Below are positions 1 through 12,390 of a stretch of DNA of 64,000 nucleotides, in pieces. The stretch is taken from contig OX596341.1 of assembly GCA_951394405.1 (NCBI GenBank), positions 682,001 through 746,000 of the forward strand, in the 5' to 3' direction. The notes under the pieces were generated by a model that searched no databases, was not told the origin of the DNA, and saw nothing but the letters and a program-made list of their open reading frames with translations. The translations under genes were made by a program, and so were the position numbers. This DNA comes from Coprinellus micaceus. Its lineage: Eukaryota; Basidiomycota; Agaricomycetes; Agaricales; Psathyrellaceae. Positions within the stretch are counted from its first letter, which is position 1. Every line of letters begins with the position of its first letter.

Positions 1-1632
1 GGGTCGCTTATATATGGCCTCTGAACCCATATGTATTGCGCATGTCGAAGGGTATACGACGCCGAGGTACACAGAGAGAATGGGTATTTTTGAAACTGTG
101 AGTGTCAGCGTATCGAGATCCTTGATCGAGCCTGGAGTGATCCTACGCCTGCCTATAGTGGGCATATGTCCGAACGCCAATCCTATATCTCTGGATATCC
201 TCATTCTCGGTGATTAAGAAGCTCCATGGGGTCCTAGGATCCACATCCTCGTTGTCCCCGCGATGGTGTACCTTCAAGGATAGACGACACTGAGCCCAAG
301 GGGGTGTGCGTAGGGAATGATGTTTTGAATGTCACCGGCCGGTCGCACAAGGCACGATAATTGAAGGTTGAGACTTTTAAAGCGAGAAAGTCGCTCACTG
401 CGGATCAGATCTCAACCCAAGGAGGAAGGCTGAAGCTTATTCAAGTTATTGCTAGCCGAAGACTTGATGGTACTCGTGACCGTGTTTGAGAGCCATGCAT
501 CAGCAAGCTTTCCCTTTTACAACACAATTTCATCGGACCATAGTCGAGTTCACGGAGGAGTTCAAGTGCCTACCGCGGCCAGGAAAAACTTGGGAAGAGC
601 TTTTCAGGGTTCGTGAAACCTCTCGCCAAGGATGTGGCATTACAACAGTAAGTGACTGAAATTGTGTCTTATTGTTAGTCTAACTCTGCACTTCGAAGCC
701 TTCTGAGGTAGTTCTGGTTTATTTCCCGAGGTACTGGTCATTGAACCCCTAACTCTCGACAGCCCACTATCTTTTGAGTTCCCGCCCACCGACGTTCTAG
801 GAAGCAGCGAGGGCGTCGAAGGAGATGTTGCTATCATAGATGCGAGTTCGGAACCCTTGACCTGGGAAGGGGTTCGTAGAAATAGACCCCTCAACAAAGG
901 GGTCGATGGGATGCGGCCATTCAAGATAGCCTCCCTGGGATACCACAAAAAAAAGTTCGCCGGGAGTCCATTCAAGTTTTATCAATGAATTGATGGCCAA
1001 GGGCCGAGTACAGGAAAAGTAACGTTGTGGGTGGCTTCGGGCATCGAACATCAACAGCATGGCGCACACAGAACTTTAGCGCGCGAGTGCGGGCGCTCAG
1101 CGAATCCGTACTACCTAGGTTCTTCTTTAATGTTTCGTGTAAAGTGCAAGCCTATCGACTATAATACCGATTTTTGGAATCGCGACATGAACATGTTGGA
1201 TGGGCGGGGGTTGCGCATGAATGCTGACGGTCGTTACAGACTTAGACGCCCGTCCCGGTGGATTACCCCTCGTGGCCGAAAGCAGCTAAGCGCCCGTGCT
1301 GTGCTGTGGGGGGCCACACCGATCGGATACGGTCCGAGCCAAATGATGGGGCAACGGCGCTACAAGGGCGAGCCTCGCGGCTTTCAAGTTGAAAATCTGT
1401 AATTCTGAGCCTATTGGACAAGTCATGACTCTTCAAACGCACACAGAAACTTCTCTAAGAGGTTTCAGTAGCTTTACGTTCTCCTGAACAGGTGTCACGA
1501 TCGGGGCGGGGTGCGTCTGTCCGTTGGTTTCGTTCGTGAAAGGGGCGAAGTACCTTTATATTTTCAGTTCGGTAGGGATCGACCAGTGTTCCTAGAACCT
1601 TCTCGCCCTCACAACTGAAACTCGCGCATACT
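1..1632. other. No gene recognised
   Basis: Only short overlapping open frames without family resemblance or convincing splice structure are seen on either strand. The last 100 bases hold a TATA-like run (tttatatttt, about 1553-1563) and are probably the promoter and leader of the alcohol dehydrogenase that starts at 1633. Confidence 0.5.
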
Positions 1633-3464
1633 ATGGCCACCCCTCAGTTGCAGTGGAAGGGTTACGCGTAAGCCGCCTTCGCAGCACAGGCACGGGGTCT
1701 TTGACTAGGTTTGATCTGACGGTCATTCTCCAGTGTGCACGACACGAACAACTGGGACCAGTTCAAGTTGATCGACTTCAAGCCCAAGCAAATCGAGGAC
1801 AATGACATAGACGTCCGGATTGAGTACTGTGGCGTCTGTGGAACCGATGTAAGTGCCTTGTACTTATTAAAGCCCCCTAGTCCACAAACTGAGATGCGGT
1901 TGATTGACGGGTAAAGGTCCACTCCATTACGGGCGGTTGGGGGAGGCCAATCTTGGTGAGAGCTGGGTTCACCAATTTCGCGTCAGTGGCTGTGGGTAAC
2001 GCCCCTTATAGCCCCTCATTCCCGGCCATGAGATTACAGGCCACGTCGTTAGAGTCGGGCCTGGGGTGACCGAGTTTAAGGTGGGCGATAGGGTCGGCGT
2101 CGGGTGAGTGCCATTACAGTGTCTTGCTTACCAACTAAATGAAACGTCCACAGTGCACAGATTGGTGCTTGCTACAGCTGCGATAGGTGCAAGGGTGGAG
2201 TTGAAAATTAGTGGGTCTTGTCTGTGACTCGACCTAAATTAGGTTCTCACCTGAGACTCCCCTGCTTTGAAGTTGCGCGAAGGGTGTCGACACCTATAAC
2301 GCTAAATATCCTAACGTGAGTAATTGATAATATATCGCAGAACGACATTGACATATCACAGGGAGACATAGCTCAAGGGGGTTATTCGACGGCCGTCCGG
2401 GCGAACGAGCGCTTTGTCTTCAAGATCCCTGACCAGCTTCCCCTGGAGCAAGCTGCTCCGATGATGTGTGGTGGCCTGACGGTGTTTTCTCCCTTGAAGT
2501 ATCATGGCGCCGGGTAAGCCAAGCTTGCGATAAGCCTAGGAGTGTTTGGGCGCTTAATCGAAGGCTTTAGACCCGGAAAGAGTGTCGGTGTAGTGGGGAT
2601 TGGGGGCCTCGGGTAGGGAAAACATTTTCACCGACTGGGCGCGCGTTGCGGCTTACCCCTGTTTACCGTACAGACACTTCGCGATCCAGTTCGCCCGGGC
2701 TCTGGGGTCCGATAGGGTTATCGCGTTCTCCCATAGCGAGAATAAGAAGGTACCATCTCCCGCGTTCGTGATGTTCCTGGCTAATCTCCTCGCAGAATGA
2801 CGCCCTGGCTATGGGTGCCACTGACTTTGTCATGACTGCAAACAAGGACTTCCCCGAAGCCTGGAAGGACACAGTTGACATCATGATCGTGAGCTTGGTG
2901 TTTCCTGTGGAATGATCAAGCCAATTAGCACATCTATTAGTGCACAATCGACGCTTCGAAACACATGCCACTCGCCAAAATCCTGGCCACGCTGAAGGTG
3001 CACGGGCGTTGCGTGATGGTGGCCATCCCCGACGATCGTTTGCCACCCATCCATGCTTTGGGTGAGCCGCGGCAACCGAGAGTTCGAGGCTTGGCAGCTG
3101 ACAATCATTGCACCGTATAGATCTTGTCCGCAGTGGTGTAATGCTGGCTGGCAGTCATGTGTACGTCCATCTTCGTTGATAATACGGTACGTTGGTAAGC
3201 TCACCAAGACCGACGGCCGTAGCGGAAGTAAGAAAGACGTCATCGAAATGCTTGACCTTGCCGCGAAGAAGGGAGTCAAGAGTTACATCGAAATGCTGCC
3301 CAGTGAGTACTGCTTATTCCCAATAGACTCCCCTGATGGCCTGACCGTTCCCAGTGAAAGAAGCTGGAAAGGCTGTGAAGAACTTGAAGAACGGCAAAGT
3401 TCGTTACCGCTTTGTCCTGAAGTACGACTTCCTCCCACCATCCTCTCTCAACTCGGAGAACTGA
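1633..3464 (+). CDS. Zinc-dependent alcohol dehydrogenase (NADP/cinnamyl-alcohol type)
   Basis: Medium-chain zinc alcohol dehydrogenase that interconverts aldehydes and alcohols in the cytosol, probably using NADP(H). My model has 14 exons: 1633-1667, 1734-1848, 1917-1955, 2012-2103, 2154-2210, 2273-2315, 2362-2513, 2571-2612, 2674-2749, 2796-2888, 2941-3061, 3121-3160, 3223-3302 and 3355-3464. They sum to 1,095 nt (364 residues), the usual family length, with no broken frame. The catalytic zinc ligands are visible in EYCGVCGTD, in HSITGGWG and in PGHE. The four structural-zinc cysteines have the spacing C-x2-C-x2-C-x7-C ([16 protein letters not shown]). The Rossmann glycine motif is GVVGIGGLG. 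The order ENYC...VDTYN and the C-terminal KSYIEMLP...YRFVLKYD are typical of the Adh6/cinnamyl alcohol dehydrogenase branch. The start ATG opens [12 protein letters not shown] and the first intron lies 35 nt later. It converges on the ABC transporter, with 127 bp between the stop codons. Confidence 0.88.
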
Positions 3465-3591
3465 CTGAGCGCTCTTGTAGGGCGGATATCTGAATGGTTG
3501 CATAGTTGAAGCACGGGGAGAGATGATGGGCAGAGTAAGTTACATGAAATGTAGATGAGTGAATGCAGCGGATAACATGTTGATGAAAACA

Positions 3592-6500
3592 TCATGCGTC
3601 GATGGCGGACGGTTCGGTTGTCTCACCAAGCAAGGGAATGGGCTGATCTTCGCTCGCAGCTTTCGCAGCTGCTGCTGCTTCCAATTCAGTGAAAGTGCCG
3701 CTCTTCAAGCACATTTGTCTGAAGATCCCATTCTCCTTCTGGATTAGGTTATGAGGCGTGTCAAATTCGGCGACCTGGACGGGCGGTGAGTGAGCATTGA
3801 AATGGGTGAATGTAAGCATGACAACAGACCTGGCCCTTGTCGAGGACGATGAGTCGATCATAGTCGATGACCGTTCTCAACCTATGGGCAACTGTGGGCG
3901 TCGTCAGATCATTGTTTTTCATTGGGGAAGTCGACTCCCACCTGTCAGGAGTAGACTGCCTCCGAACTCTTCGCGGATAGTCGTTTGAATCTTGGCATCC
4001 GTCGCGAAGTCAATGCTACTGGTTGCCTCATCCAGAACGATGATCGAGCTCCTCCTCAGCAAAGCACGAGCCATAGCGATCAATTGCCTCTGTCCTTGAG
4101 AGAAATTCGTTCCACCTGGGGAGACACTGGTGTCCAGGGTGATCTTGGTCTTCGTGTCGACTTCCGTAACGGACGAGGCAGCGGAAATGACCGAGGCATC
4201 GCCTTCATGGCCCTCGAAGACGGATGCGGCACGAGATTGGGTTCGAGAAGAGTTAGCGGTACTGTCTGCGATGAGGTGGACTCGGCGTAACACGTCCAGG
4301 CACTCGGCGTCGGTGTGTTCATTGAAAGGGTCGAGGTTGTCCCGTAGAGACCCGGAGAACAGGGCAGCGTCCTGCGCGACATCAGCTCAAGGAACTGAAC
4401 ACTTGAAGTTGCTCTCTGCACTCACTTGAGGAATGAAGGTCAATCTGGATCTTAGGTCGTAAAGCCCGATGGAGGAGATGTCAATGTCGTCAATGAAGAT
4501 CTTGCCTTCCACAGGGTCTACGAAGCGGAGGATGCTCATTGCGAGTGTGGATTTTCCACTTCCTGTACGGCCGAGCAAGCCGATTCGTTCACCGGCCTTC
4601 AAGCTAAATGATACGTCATGCAAAACGGCAGGCAAGTCGGGAGCATATTTGACCGTGACATTTTCAACGCGGACGAGAGTTTCCGTGGTGCTGGATGGCC
4701 AGTATGCTGGTGGCCGTTTGTTTTCAATCACTGCGGGCGGCTCTTGAGGCAAATTGAGGCTAGGGAGGAGGTTCAGGCCTACGAACGCAGCCATAAGCAG
4801 CTAGAACCCACTATTCAACAATGCGCTCGACAGAGCTACAAAAGACCAATGAGTACCACGATGACGTTTCAGGAATACAGTACTCACTTGAGGTCCAACT
4901 CGAGGCCTGTCCAGAACCGACAGGCCCAATATACTGATGAGGAGAGTTTGTCAGGTCCCGGTGCATGACGGCAATCATAACGCCAACATACCAGATGATG
5001 TGAAAGTCATCGCGCTTGTGATACACAATCCAGCAAGGCCGGCACCCTTCGACAGTGTCGATATCGAAAACAGTGTGGTCACCAAGACCGAAACCGCGCC
5101 CAGGGCGTCAAAGTTTAAGAGCAACCACCGATTGGTCATCCAGAACGACCACCACATCTACAAAGGTCCTCAGAACGTGAAATGCCTTCCAAGCACACTG
5201 AGACATACCTTAGTTGTGTTGTCAATCCTTGCATGCAGACTGTTGAGGAAGCGCCTCTCAGCTGAGAAGGCCCGTACGGTGACGATACCTTCCAACAGCT
5301 CTCCAAAGTCCGAGAAGATCGGTGAACGAGAATTGGACTCCATTCTCCGCAGGTCCCGACCAGTGTTGAGGTAACCGATGGCGAGCTCGCGGTATACGAG
5401 TCCAATGAAGAAAGCGGGTATGAGGAAGTAGGGGAACACGACACTGTTCAACTCTGGGTCAACGTGCTGCTAAGCCGAGAAAAGGTTCGTACTCACGCAA
5501 TGATGACGATGCCAGCGAAGAAACTAGCCAAAGCACTGTTCACAGCCTGGAGAGAACCAGCGAGGGATGAATCTATGGTCTCAATATCCTTGCCAAAACG
5601 ATTAAGCATGCGACCTAGGTTAGGACCGGCGTCAGTCTTCCAGCGTTTTGGGACGAACTGGTTATTTTACCTTGCGGGGTGGTATCATGGAACCTGAATG
5701 TGGCCCTGACAACGGTGACCAGAAGCCTTCTGTTTATTTAGTGAGTAGGTGTTGCGGGTGAAAACGCGCTTGAAGGGACGTACTTGAACAGGATTCTGGA
5801 CGCCCTGAGGGCAGCTGTATACTGAGCAGTCACCGAAAGAATGTTAGCCAATGCCATGGCGAAACCAATGGCTCCATAGACTCCAACGTAGAAGAATGGG
5901 CGGGTGGAGGCATCGGGCCATTCATATCCGAATGACCCTCCCGCTGCGCTGCCATCGATATCAGCGAGAGAGTGGAACGCCGTCTGGTGGTAGTGATGAT
6001 GGGGGATGAAACCAAATGGGAGGGCTTCGTTATCTGGCATTGAGGATGTCGGCCTGAACGAGAAGAAGCTTGATGAAGTGGCATTGCTTGGTTCGGGATA
6101 AGCATCGCCCCAGACGGTGATCCAGAGTTTCTCAGATGCTCCCAGGATTTGCACGACAACGACCATGAAGGCTAGGAAGCCCCAAATCCAGTACGATCTA
6201 TGAGGTCCGTTAATAACTTTTGGATGAGTCGAATGCAGGACAGACATACGAGGCTTTCAAGTAGCTGTTGTAGATGGACCACTTGACGCCACCAGTCTCT
6301 CGATGTTCGTCTTTGACGAGCTTCCGAGGCTTCTTGTCTGAGTCTGCAGCAGTGGCTTCTGCACCCGCCTCAACAGGTTCTTCGCCACCGTTTGAAGGCT
6401 CAGCTTCCTTTGACTCGGCGAGGGCGACCTCGTCTTTGTTCATGTCTGCCGCAGCGTCGAATGCGATGTCGTCCAACACCCCTTGTTCGCGAAGTTGTTC

Positions 6501-9500
6501 GACGGTGCCCTGGGTATCGATTCGGCCGTCGAGCATACGTACAAGGTAGTGCGCGCCGGGGAGAACCAGGTCGACATGGTGAGTGACCAGAACCTGAGGA
6601 GGGTTATCTAAATTGCGTTGGGCGCGTGAAACTATCGTAGCAACTTACAACAGTACGGTTCGCAAGCAAGGGCCCGCAGAGCAGTTTGTCGAAGAGGTAT
6701 CGAGAAGTATGACTATCCTGTAGGTAGTGTGAATCGCTCATAACATACCTAAGGCAGCGGGACCGACGTACCACAGCGCTCAAAGGATCATCCAAGAGAA
6801 CGTACTTCGTCCTGGCGTAGACTGCTCGTGCCAATGCGACCCTATCAAGGCGTATCGTAAGCAACAGGCACCAGTATATGAAGAGCGATCACTGACCTGG
6901 CCTTCTGTCCACCAGACAAGCTAACACCTCTGGCTCCAATTTCAGTCGCGTCGCCATCCTCTAGCATCTCCAAATCGGGTTTCAAGGCGCAGGCGTCAAT
7001 GACCTGCTGGTACCTCACCTCGTCATAGGGAGCTCCGAACAAAATGTTATCCTTGATGCTCTGGTGCCTCAGCCATGGCGTCTGCGCTGCGAACGAGATC
7101 GAATGCATGAGCCCATTATCGTCAACTTGGGAAGTGTCCTTATGCATAATGATCCGTCCACGCTGGAGGGTCATTTCGCCAAGGACGGCCATCTGACAAC
7201 CAATTTAGGTGAGTCAACGCCGGCGGCCATACTGATGGAAAAACCACATACCAGGAGAGCGGTCTTGCCAGATGCTGTTGGTCCGGTGACAACAGTGAGT
7301 TGCCCCTCGGGGAACTTCACAGTGACATCCTTCAGCTCGAACCTGGGCTGTTCGGCGTTGGCGTCCAACAAAGACGGACGAAGGAGGTCACCGTCATTTC
7401 CTCGAGCTGCTTCCACATCGCTATCCGCACCATCGTTCTGTCCTTGTTCGTCGTCATTTTGACCCTCTGCTGAATCGTTTGCGGCCTCGGATTCAACAGC
7501 AGAAGGAACTTCATTCCACTTGAGGTCGGCGTGGTCGAGTCCCAAGCCTGCCTCCACTTCTCCTTGGAGATGTGCATTGAGGACGTCACTCTTCAGCGAC
7601 GAAACCTGGTCATCGACTTCGTCCTCATCCAGATAGACGGAGATTCGTTTCAGGGCAACGCCAGCCTAACGTTTCAAGTATGGTCAGTTCCTCGAGTCTA
7701 ACAGCACCTCGGAGAATTCGACCATATACCTGCAGCAGCTGGATGATCCACGTTGGGATAACGTTCAAGGGGGTCCTAAATCGGAAGTTGGTCAAACGAT
7801 CAGCGAAGACCCGAAGGAACGGACGAACCGTATCATGTTGAAAAGGGCGATACTCTAATGATAGTCGTTAGCACCGGGCGTCTATCAGAACGGGTTTCGA
7901 AACGTACCGTGAAAGCCGTACTGATCGTTAACCGATTCCCGGCCCAGACGTAGGCAAAGAAGGACAAGACCGAGACCAGGATTGGCGCTAGAGTCCACAG
8001 GAAACTGAACATCACTGAGTTGATCCGAGACTTGACCATCCACTTCATCTCTTCCTCCCTGGCGTCCAGAGCTCGTTGAATCCAGCGATCCTCCCAAGCG
8101 AAGAATTTGATGAACTTGACTGCGCCGATGAGTTCGTTCAACACGCCCATTCGCTTGTCTCGAGCGCCAAGAACACCCTTCTGGATACGGATGCTGCGTC
8201 TCGACAGTGCGCTGTTCAAAGGCCATCCGAGCAAGAGGACGAAGAACCCGGCGAAGGCACTCCAACCAAGTAACCTGAAGAGGCATCAGTGGCAATGCAG
8301 GGGGTAGGGGTGGGCTGGGCTCACTGGTAGAGGAGTGTTCCGGCGATGACGATTTCAAGGGGCGCAGAATACAGGAAGTACAAACCTGACATGGTTGTTT
8401 GAAGACGGGTCGTGTCTCCTGCCATAAGGTTGACGATTTTGCCGATGTCCGCACCTGCCTTGGGTTCGTCTGCCTTCTGAGCCTGTCTCTTTGCCTCCTT
8501 GGCAGCACGCTTCCTCTCCACCCTCGAAAGCTTTTTCTTCGACTTGAACTTTTTCTTCTTACCCTCCTCCAGATCCGGTTTCGGTTCAGTAGGTCGCGCC
8601 ACACCAGCCAGGTCCTTTCGTTTCAACGCCTTGTCGTAAATCGCAGCCATCAACTCTGAACGAATGCGAGATGACGCTCGCCGGCCGTACCACAAGTGGA
8701 GAACATCTGCTTCGGCTTTGCAGAGGGTGAATAAGAACATCAGAACTGCGTAAATGTACGCCGCATTGTCTGATGGAGGATTGGGGGACCGGGTTGTGTC
8801 GTCGCGTTGACCAATTGAATCGAGAATGAGTTTGAGGAAGACCGGACCCGAGTACTGAAAGAGGACGCTGACGAACGTCAAGGAGAAGTCCAGAATAATG
8901 TCCAAGGAGTTGGCGAGCCACAGTTGCTTCAGAAGGGAAGGACGCCTGAAGAGTTTGAGAACGCGAATGCAATACACGAGCCAAAAACACGCACTTTGAT
9001 TCATTGAACTTTGTGAACAGTGGCTTGCTTCTGATCGTGAAGCTGATGTTCCATACGTCGTCTTCGTTCAGGGTCGTGTCCCTCCCTTTCTTGACGAGCG
9101 GGTGCACCCAATCGAAAGTCATCCATCCGAAGAGCGAGGTGTAGTCATCAGGCGAGATGGTCTTTCCCTGTAAAAGAGTGAGATGGGCAATACAATACAG
9201 TGAGCATGAGCACTTACAATCTCTCCCTCAACGCTCTCGCTCGGGACGTTCATTGGCATGCCGAAGAGGCCTGCGAGCACTACCAACACCATGGCAAGAT
9301 TGAGTCCGACTGCAACCCAGTCCAACATCTCCCAGTTGTGACTATGCATCAGAGCCCCGCCCAACTTCAAACAACCTCCACAAAGCAGCGCGGTGTAAAC
9401 GACCAGCAAGTCGAACATGGGTGTTACCCCAGGCTTAATGACAGGCCGAAGGGCCGTATACGACCATGCGAACGCGGTGAGTAGGGGAAACATGCCCCCA

Positions 9501-9889
9501 ACAACCGGATGCTTCGTTGAATCCATGTAGAAGCGGTACGAGGCAAGCCCCAACCAAATCAATGTCTGCAGAACACCCGTCGCCGCAAACAGGATCGTCC
9601 TCCACAACGTTGGGGTGTTCCTTGTCGCCTCCTTCGCGCCCGGGTGTTCTTCCCCATCTCCCTCGAGTATCTCAGCCTCTTCAATGGTCAAGAAAGGTCG
9701 GAATAGTCGTTTGAAACTCTCTGGTAGAATGCTGGTCTTGACTGCGCGGTTGAAGAGAGAAAAGAGGATGAGACTGGAGACGATGGCTGCTGGGACTGCT
9801 GAGGACCACGCGTCTCGGATGCACGGATCTGAGACGTCCAAGACGCCCTGCGCGTGAGGACACCATGCATGACGGTGGCCAAAGTCCAT
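3592..9889 (-). CDS. ABCC-family (MRP/Yor1-type) ABC transporter
   Basis: Full-length ABC exporter of the multidrug-resistance-protein class, expected in the plasma or vacuolar membrane to export organic anions, conjugates or drugs with ATP. About 22 short introns separate exons that together encode roughly 1,700 residues. The order is an N-terminal multi-helix region (TMD0-like, 9220-9889), TMD1 (about 7700-9170), NBD1, TMD2 (about 4800-6250) and NBD2. NBD1 shows Walker [12 protein letters not shown] near 7270, signature SLSGGQKAR near 6910 and Walker [13 protein letters not shown] near 6800. NBD2 shows [11 protein letters not shown] near 4560, FSQGQRQL near 4095, [12 protein letters not shown] near 4030 and the H-loop VAHRLRT near 3895. 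NBD1 has Asp where NBD2 has the catalytic Glu, and NBD2 carries a variant signature; such asymmetry is normal for ABCC. Lys-rich (about 8510-8560) and acidic (about 7390-7520) insertions lengthen it beyond the usual 1,450-1,500 residues. The start chosen is the ATG opening [14 protein letters not shown]. Confidence 0.9.
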
Positions 9890-10129
9890 GCTCGTCGTTG
9901 AGCACGATGGCGGGACCGGTTCAAGAGCAGCCTGGCCATGCCCACATGTTGAGGTCCGAGTGATGCGATCACGGCTATCCCCATTTCCATTCAGCTTCTG
10001 ACGTGAACGGTTCTTGCATTTGCGCCTTTTAGGCGCTCAAGCCCAGGCCCTAGCGCCCGCACTACGGCCGGAATGAACGAGGAGGACGCGGGTCCAGAAG
10101 TGTGTGATAATACGGTGAAGAAGTACAGG

Positions 10130-11300
10130 AGTGTCCAAGCAATAGATGAGACTACCACCCGAGTCTCCGAGATTAGTTCCCGCCAGTCCACCTATCACAC
10201 CAGGAGAAGGTTGATCAGAGTCACTAAGGCTTAAATGAGAGATGTCCTGCTCACACAGCGGGCTCTGGAGTTGGCTATGGCTGTACGTCAATGTATTTTA
10301 GCCTATTTTAGCACCCTTCCGAAGACAGCGTCTTGAGAATTTACCTACCCCAGTATCCAGGCACGCAAGGGGTTCAGTGCGGGAGCAGTGGGTCCCGGAG
10401 AAGAAGAGACTCACTGATTTTCAAGTCGTAGGCGACGCCTGTGGACGCGAAACGTGTTAGAAGAGACCTCTATCTCCCAGGGGAGCCTCACCTGGGGTTT
10501 GTCCTGTATAAGCGCCCGGGAACGAGACGAACTCGGAAAGGCGGTTCCGTTCCCTGTGACCTCAACCTGAATACAGTTGGGGTAGAGCTGGGCCCCGGGG
10601 TATTTTTGTGCTTGTAGCACCTCAGCCAGGGGCACTTACCCTCGTGCAGTGCGATACTAAACAGCATCAGTCAACGCGAGGGAGATCGGTGAACCAGAGA
10701 TCTAAGCCCCACTTACATCTCGTGCCAAATAATGTACTGCCCCTGCCTCATGATCAATTTGCGCAGAATATCAACATCGTAAAGCCGTTCGTTTAAAATT
10801 TCCATCAGCCTGTCCGGTGCAGCCCATAGTCCGTCCTCGTCCTTGCCGCTCTCGTCAATCTTGAACCACACAGCATCCTACCCTGGCACGTCGTTTGGTG
10901 CACGCGCCATAGACGTGATCGCCAGTCCCTTGTGGCCTTCGGGTCAGTACGTCCAGTTGAATGTCACGGTATCGCCGCAGGCGATAAGACCAAAGAGGGG
11001 TGCGGTATTCGTACCGGACTCCGCGTAGGCATTGCACTGAATGCTGAGCCGAGCGGAAATCGCGGGTCGGAGTGCCATTGGGAAAGAGCTGACTCAATGT
11101 GGACAGTGGAAGATGTTGAAGATCCCTCCATTGCTGGGGATCTTTCGCATGATGCGTCACCCACCGCTCCAAGGGTTAAACCTCGTCTTTGATCTTGCCC
11201 AAAGTTATTTCGTCGACGAAGCCGTGGGAGTTGGCGTGATGCGCAAGAAAGAGCGGAACTGCAGCGGTCGCAGCAGCGAGCGATAGGAAAGAGGGTAATG
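10130..11300 (-). pseudogene. Decayed AA9 LPMO (GH61-type) copy
   Basis: A relic of the intact LPMO at 16635-17921, in the same orientation. It retains a signal-peptide-like segment followed by HGFVDEITLG (near 11215), FNWTYWPEGHKG with the second copper histidine, AVWFKIDESGKD, GQYIIWHE and YPGAQLYPNCIQVEV with the axial tyrosine. It is dead by several independent lesions. The start codon position reads ATT ACC near 11297. An in-frame TAA closes the first exon after KIKDEV, and a TAG follows NDVPG in the core exon. A deletion shifts the frame after NGTAFPSSS, and the last exon meets a TGA. DNA similarity to the intact gene continues beyond the coding end (TGGACTGG.GGGAACTA near 10170-10195), so the duplication covered 3' flank as well. 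This supports a segmental copy over a retrocopy, and intron-exon junctions are retained. Confidence 0.82.
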
Positions 11301-11870
11301 TTCTAAATTTGAATGTGCAGACCTTGCGAGATGTTTAACCCGTTTGTTATATACGTGCGCCACAGCTTGGCGCGATGCAACGCAATATATCATTAAGAAC
11401 GAATCGTAGCGGCGTGGCTCTACAGCGCCAGTCCCCGACTCGAGAAGTTGGTTTGCGATGAAGAGGAGGCACAATAATCGAATCGACCCGAGGTGAGGTT
11501 CAGTGGGTTTCTTATCTTCGTCTATGTTCTTGGCCCCTCGATGACACCTTTGCGGTCTTCCTTCTTCGAAGTCATGGAGGATGCCATTGAGCTCGATCTT
11601 CGCAGTATCACCTCCGAGTCCCTGGCTGGAACATTTTCCTGTCAGCCAGGAAGGGACTTGCGCTCCGGTTGCACCCCTTGGAAAGTTGGAATTCAGTAAG
11701 ACGTCGCGGTTTGGGGCATGTGTACCATCATACATAGACCTTGGCACTTAGTTCAATGCGCCAATGTTTGTGGGAAGACTCAAGAGCCTTGTTGGGCCTC
11801 AAGTCGTGTTACGAAGCGATGGTTCGTGGTTGTAACTTGTGCCGCGTGCGCCGAGTAATATCTGAAAATC

Positions 11871-11911
11871 TGTTGGAATACACTCAGATTCCAACATAAA
11901 GTTAACCCGAC
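11871..11911 (+). repeat. Short dispersed repeat, shortened copy
   Basis: Begins TGTTGGAAT and contains ATTCCAACATAAAGTTAACC followed by CGAC. It matches the reverse complement of 12107-12164, apart from an internal gap of about 16 bases and a few substitutions. TGTTGGAAT...ATTCCAACA forms a palindrome with TG/CA ends, like an LTR terminus. Confidence 0.6.
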
Positions 11912-12106
11912 CCTCAATGGTCGGATCACCCCCCTATGGCCGCCCGTGGCGGTTCGGTAGCCAGCTGCCTGTGCGATCCCAAACGAAACATGAAGTTATT
12001 GCTTCCACGCGTAACTCTGCCACTCTGGGTCTTCCGAGCTTACGCCGTGATCCTATGTCCCTCTAGCCAATCCTGCTAGACTTGAACTCCCGACCTCCTG
12101 AGAGCC

Positions 12107-12164
12107 GTCGGGTTAACTTTATGTTCGAATCCACTAAGCCAGACAGGCCTAGTGGATTCCAACA
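12107..12164 (-). repeat. Short dispersed repeat, longer inverted copy
   Basis: On the minus strand it reads TGTTGGAATCCACTA, a 13-base loop, TAGTGGATTCGAACA, then TAAAGTTAACCCGAC. The two 14-base arms pair with one mismatch (+ strand 12123-12136 and 12150-12163). The loop side includes TGGCTTAGTGG, which fits a tRNA A box. GTTCAAGTC about 50 bases further along the minus strand fits a B box, but the acceptor and T stems do not pair, so this is not an intact tRNA. Confidence 0.6.
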
Positions 12165-12340
12165 ATATCCCAAATCTGTTCAGCATATTCGATGACGCAC
12201 TTCGTTGAACCAACCTAAGTTGCGATCTCAGGTAGGCGAAGGCGGACTTCGCCTTAGAACGGTCTTGTTTTCGTCGTTCAATCCTGAGAAGTGATGAGAG
12301 GAGGGCCGGTTCTGTGACATCTTCCCTTCCGGATCCAATA

Positions 12341-12390
12341 TACTGCCGTTTGCATATTTCCGTGAAAGTTGAGAAATGCAAACGGCAGTA
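12341..12390. repeat. Hairpin with 15-bp perfect stem
   Basis: The arms 12341-12355 (TACTGCCGTTTGCAT) and 12376-12390 (ATGCAAACGGCAGTA) are perfect reverse complements separated by 20 bases. The structure is not next to any gene end I can support, so a terminator role is unlikely. It may be the fused ends of a small mobile element. Confidence 0.75.

Noticed and set aside
1025..1402. 125-codon plus-strand frame upstream of the alcohol dehydrogenase
   Set aside because: Composition and sequence are not protein-like, and it does not connect to neighbouring exons.
3055..3225. Reading GKLTKTDGR as part of the alcohol dehydrogenase
   Set aside because: The frame is open there, but family alignment (GSHVGSKKD) and GT/AG signals show that 3161-3222 is an intron.
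12060..12155. A tRNA gene on the minus strand
   Set aside because: A-box and B-box-like words are present, but the acceptor and T stems do not pair and no anticodon arm with a seven-base loop could be drawn.
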